Origin: Halomonas sp. KG2
GTDB taxonomy: Bacteria > Pseudomonadota > Gammaproteobacteria > Pseudomonadales > Halomonadaceae
Length of the DNA stretch: 64,000 bases
Direction: 5' to 3'
NCBI GenBank assembly: GCA_030440445.1
Contig: CP098528.1
Coordinates: forward strand, 1,364,001-1,428,000
The position numbers were made by a program, and so were the translations under genes. The notes beneath the pieces were generated by a model. The model ran no database searches and had not been told where the DNA came from. It worked only from the letters and a program-made list of their open reading frames with translations. Below are positions 61,750-64,000 of the stretch, piece after piece (the stretch's first letter is position 1; each line of letters opens with the position of its first letter).

Positions 61750-63231
61750 ATGCCCCCGAGTGCCCGTTCTTTATTTTCGCCAGTGTTAACAGATGCCCAC
61801 GTTCATCATAGCCACGGGGCATGCTGTTGTGGGTCGCCGATATTGCAACGCTTTCATGAACGGGTGATGGCAGAGATAACCCGTCGCCAAATGCTTGGGG
61901 GAACAGCGGCGGTGATGGCGCTCTTCGCAGGTTTACATGTGCCGTTTGCCGTTGGGCAGCAACCAAAGGCCCATGTTGGGCCACTGCTGTTAACCAATTT
62001 TAAGCTGTTTGATGGGAACGGAGGCCCACTGCGTGATGGCGTGTCAATCAGGGTAGAAGATGGCCGTATCGGCGCTATTCTGGACGGTAGTGGAGAGGTG
62101 GAAGGTATTGATGTCATTGATTGCGGCGGTCGTGTATTGATGCCCGGTTTGATTGATGCCCACTGGCACACCACCTTAGCGGCCATCTCCCAGATGGAAG
62201 CCATGACTGCTGATATTGGCTATGTGCATTTGGTGGCAGCCAGAGAAGCAGAGCGAACCTTAATGCGTGGTGTGACTTCAGTTAGGGATGTGGGGGGGCC
62301 ATCGTTTGCATTAAAGCGTGCTATTGATGAAGGTATTGTGAATGGTCCTAGGATATTTCCCGCAGGGGCGATGATTTCTCAAACATCGGGCCACGGTGAT
62401 TTTAGAATGCGCCATGACATACCTCGTGGCAGCACAACACCGCTAAGTGAAGCAGAGCGTCAGGGCGTTGCAGTAATTGCGGATGGTGAGGCTGAAGTGC
62501 TTCGACGCACGCGTGAGCAACTGATGCTAGGGGCTTCTCAGATCAAGTTGATGGCAGGCGGTGGAGTAGCCTCGCTTTATGACCCGTTAGATAGCACCCA
62601 GTTTATGGAACGAGAGCTACGCGCAGCGGTTGAGGCTGCCGATGATTGGGGCACCTATGTGATGGTGCATGTCTATACGCCCCGCGGCATACAGCGCGCT
62701 CTGCGGGCTGGTGTTAAGTCGATTGAGCATGGCCAATTAGCCGATGAAGAATCGGTAAGAATGATGGCTGGAGAGGGGGCGTGGTGGAGCCTTCAGCCTT
62801 TCCTGCAAGATGAAGATGCCAACGTTTATCCTGATGCCGCGCGCCGAGAGTCTCAGCGCCAAGTGGCTGAAGGCACCGTTCGCGCTTATGAAATGGCACA
62901 GCGGTTTAATGTGAAAACTGCCTGGGGGACAGACATTCTCTTTAGCCCTAAAAACACTCCGAATCAACTGCGGCATTTGGCAAAATTAACGCGCTTTTAT
63001 GATCCGCTAACAGTGTTGGCAATGGCAACGGGGCATAACGGTGATTTGTTGTCACTTTCAGGTCCTCGCAATCCCTATCCTGGTGTACTTGGGCGAATTG
63101 AGCCGGGTGCTCTAGCCGATCTATTAGTCGTAGATGGCGATCCAAGTCGCGATCTAGATTTTCTAAACGATCCAGAGAGCAATCTGCGAATGATTATGAA
63201 AGGTGGGCGAATTTATAAAGAGCAGCTATAA
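61750..63231 (+). CDS. Metal-dependent amidohydrolase with Tat signal
   Basis: 493 residues from ATG 61750. Unusual His/Cys-rich N-terminus (HVHHSHGACCCG) followed by a twin-arginine signal (TRRQMLGGTAAVMALFAG). Amidohydrolase core: DAHWH (H138, H140), carboxylated-Lys candidate QIKLMAGG, His in MVHVYT, SIEHG and Asp in WGTDI. Likely a periplasmic imidazolonepropionase/prolidase-like hydrolase. Product substrate unknown. Confidence 0.88.
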   Translation: MPPSARSLFSPVLTDAHVHHSHGACCCGSPILQRFHERVMAEITRRQMLGGTAAVMALFAGLHVPFAVGQQPKAHVGPLLLTNFKLFDGNGGPLRDGVSIRVEDGRIGAILDGSGEVEGIDVIDCGGRVLMPGLIDAHWHTTLAAISQMEAMTADIGYVHLVAAREAERTLMRGVTSVRDVGGPSFALKRAIDEGIVNGPRIFPAGAMISQTSGHGDFRMRHDIPRGSTTPLSEAERQGVAVIADGEAEVLRRTREQLMLGASQIKLMAGGGVASLYDPLDSTQFMERELRAAVEAADDWGTYVMVHVYTPRGIQRALRAGVKSIEHGQLADEESVRMMAGEGAWWSLQPFLQDEDANVYPDAARRESQRQVAEGTVRAYEMAQRFNVKTAWGTDILFSPKNTPNQLRHLAKLTRFYDPLTVLAMATGHNGDLLSLSGPRNPYPGVLGRIEPGALADLLVVDGDPSRDLDFLNDPESNLRMIMKGGRIYKEQL

Positions 63232-63397
63232 AAAACGCTGAATATAATTTTAAAAGTTTTCTGTTAAAGCGATATTTTATTACTTGGTGATAAGTGCCTG
63301 AATAACATTAAGCGGGCACTGATCATAGGTAACCACGGGCTCGATAGTATCTACATTCTTGCAGCGTATGCATAAGCACTTGGCTACTCGGATGTTG

Positions 63398-63485
63398 TGG
63401 GAGGGAGCTTTAGCTCTGGTTCGACACTTCGACGATGATTCAACTGATTTGCATGGCTTAGCAAGGGCGGCTACACCGCCCTTGC
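63398..63485. repeat. REP-like hairpin and terminator-like hairpin after lnt
   Basis: A GTGGGAGGGAGCTTTAGCTCT sequence resembles REP-type elements, and GCAAGGGCGG / CCGCCCTTGC (63461-63485) forms a stem just beyond the lnt stop. No gene seen in 63232-63509. Confidence 0.4.
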
Positions 63486-63509
63486 CCACTGGAAACGGCC
63501 TTCTTGGTT

Positions 63510-64000
63510 TTAACGCTTGCGCATCAAGCCAGGTAACAGTAGCAGGCCAGCGAATAGCCATGCAGGCCAACTACCTGTGCGGGTAAACGGAGTTGCCCCT
63601 TCCATGGCGTAAAATTCGCCAATAAGGTAGGTAGTTTCAAATTGCGCTGCGCTATCTACCAGCTCGCCACGGGGATTAATAATCGCGGTAATGCCGTTGC
63701 TAGTAGCGCGCACGACATAGCGACCATTCTCTAGCGCGCGCAGGCGGGCCATTTGTAAGTGTTGGTGTGGGCCAATGGAAGCGCCAAACCAAGTGTCATT
63801 AGATACCGTTACAATCACGTCGCTGTCTGCTGCACGGCGTGCCACCAATTGTGGGTAGATAATTTCATAGCAAATAGCGTTGCCAATGGTCACGCCGGCG
63901 GCCTGCATGGGTGTTTGTTCGGAGGCGCCTTTAGAAAAACTCGACATTGGTAGATCAAAGAAGTCGATAGCACCCCGTAACACACTTTCAAGCGGCAAGT
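63510..64000 (-). CDS. lnt: Apolipoprotein N-acyltransferase, C-terminal part
   Basis: At least 163 residues; the 5' end lies beyond the window. Nitrilase-fold active-site segments: ICYEIIYP with the catalytic Cys and SNDTWFGASIGP, then a C-terminal membrane helix (WPAWLFAGLLLLPGLM). Transfers the third acyl chain to lipoproteins in the inner membrane. Essential in most gammaproteobacteria. Confidence 0.92.
   Translation of the reverse strand, partial: LPLESVLRGAIDFFDLPMSSFSKGASEQTPMQAAGVTIGNAICYEIIYPQLVARRAADSDVIVTVSNDTWFGASIGPHQHLQMARLRALENGRYVVRATSNGITAIINPRGELVDSAAQFETTYLIGEFYAMEGATPFTRTGSWPAWLFAGLLLLPGLMRKR

Noticed and set aside
63280..63570. Minus-strand frame overlapping the lnt 3' end
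   Set aside because: It overlaps the real lnt reading frame and hairpins, with no recognisable domain.
1..64000. CRISPR arrays, tRNA or rRNA genes
   Set aside because: No regularly spaced direct repeats and no tRNA cloverleaf or rRNA sequence was recognised in the window.

Overview
The window looks like a chromosomal segment of a moderately halophilic gammaproteobacterium of the Halomonas group (Halomonadaceae). The basis is overall coding style, a class I PHA synthase with an SYCVGG active-site box of the kind reported for Halomonas, a phasin beside it, the smrB / prmB-aroC neighbourhood of gammaproteobacteria, and an osmoprotectant-type M42 peptidase. Species cannot be read from the sequence.

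Positions 1 to about 28.9 kb are most of a Mu-like (transposable) prophage read mainly on the minus strand and running off the left edge. From its left end (right side here) come an S24-type repressor (+ strand), a Ner-like regulator, MuA-type transposase, MuB-type ATPase, a tightly overlapping block of small early genes (winged-helix protein, DUF3164, DUF2786, GemA/gp16), a Mor-family activator, a lipoprotein moron with its own terminator, lysis genes (M15 peptidase, holin), DUF2730, small and large terminase, DUF935 portal, MuF with a nuclease-like tail, gpG, an AT-rich two-gene insert that resembles lambda RexA/RexB, protease/scaffold, decoration protein, gpT-like capsid, DUF1320 connector, tail terminator, a lambda-like tail tube, tail chaperones joined by a programmed -1 frameshift, and the tape measure. 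No sheath gene is seen, so the virion should have a long non-contractile tail (B3/D3112 style).

Positions 29 to 36.7 kb hold host genes: SDR oxidoreductase, AraC regulator, YddG-like exporter, a CLCA_X-type metalloprotease-like protein, glutaredoxin-MauE fusion, PfpI/DJ-1 protein, the wreck of a HigB/NadS-type toxin-antitoxin pair, fragments, a lipoprotein and a YiiX-like hydrolase. Positions 37.3 to 41.6 kb are a small catabolic locus (DapA-like lyase, class II aldolase, divergent MocR regulator) in which an IS30-family element (38069-39170, 3-bp target duplication) has split the dapA-like gene.

Positions 41.9 to 64 kb hold MipA/OmpV, two tandem CsrB/RsmZ-like sRNAs with GGA-loop hairpins around a zinc-ribbon gene, an M42 peptidase, a sodium-dependent transporter, SOS-type umuDC, an alpha/beta hydrolase and patatin pair, smrB divergent from prmB-aroC, a DUF6489-type protein, phasin and phaC, a TolC-HlyD-permease-permease export operon without an ATPase gene, a Tat-type amidohydrolase, and the 3' part of lnt.

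The observations most worth following are the RexAB-like cassette, the tail-gene frameshift, the paired CsrA-sponge sRNAs, and the clustered 10-mer operator candidates at the prophage switch. Several small genes are supported by start/stop overlaps or good ribosome binding sites (16188-16289, 21041-21199, 31868-31954, 48478-48570).
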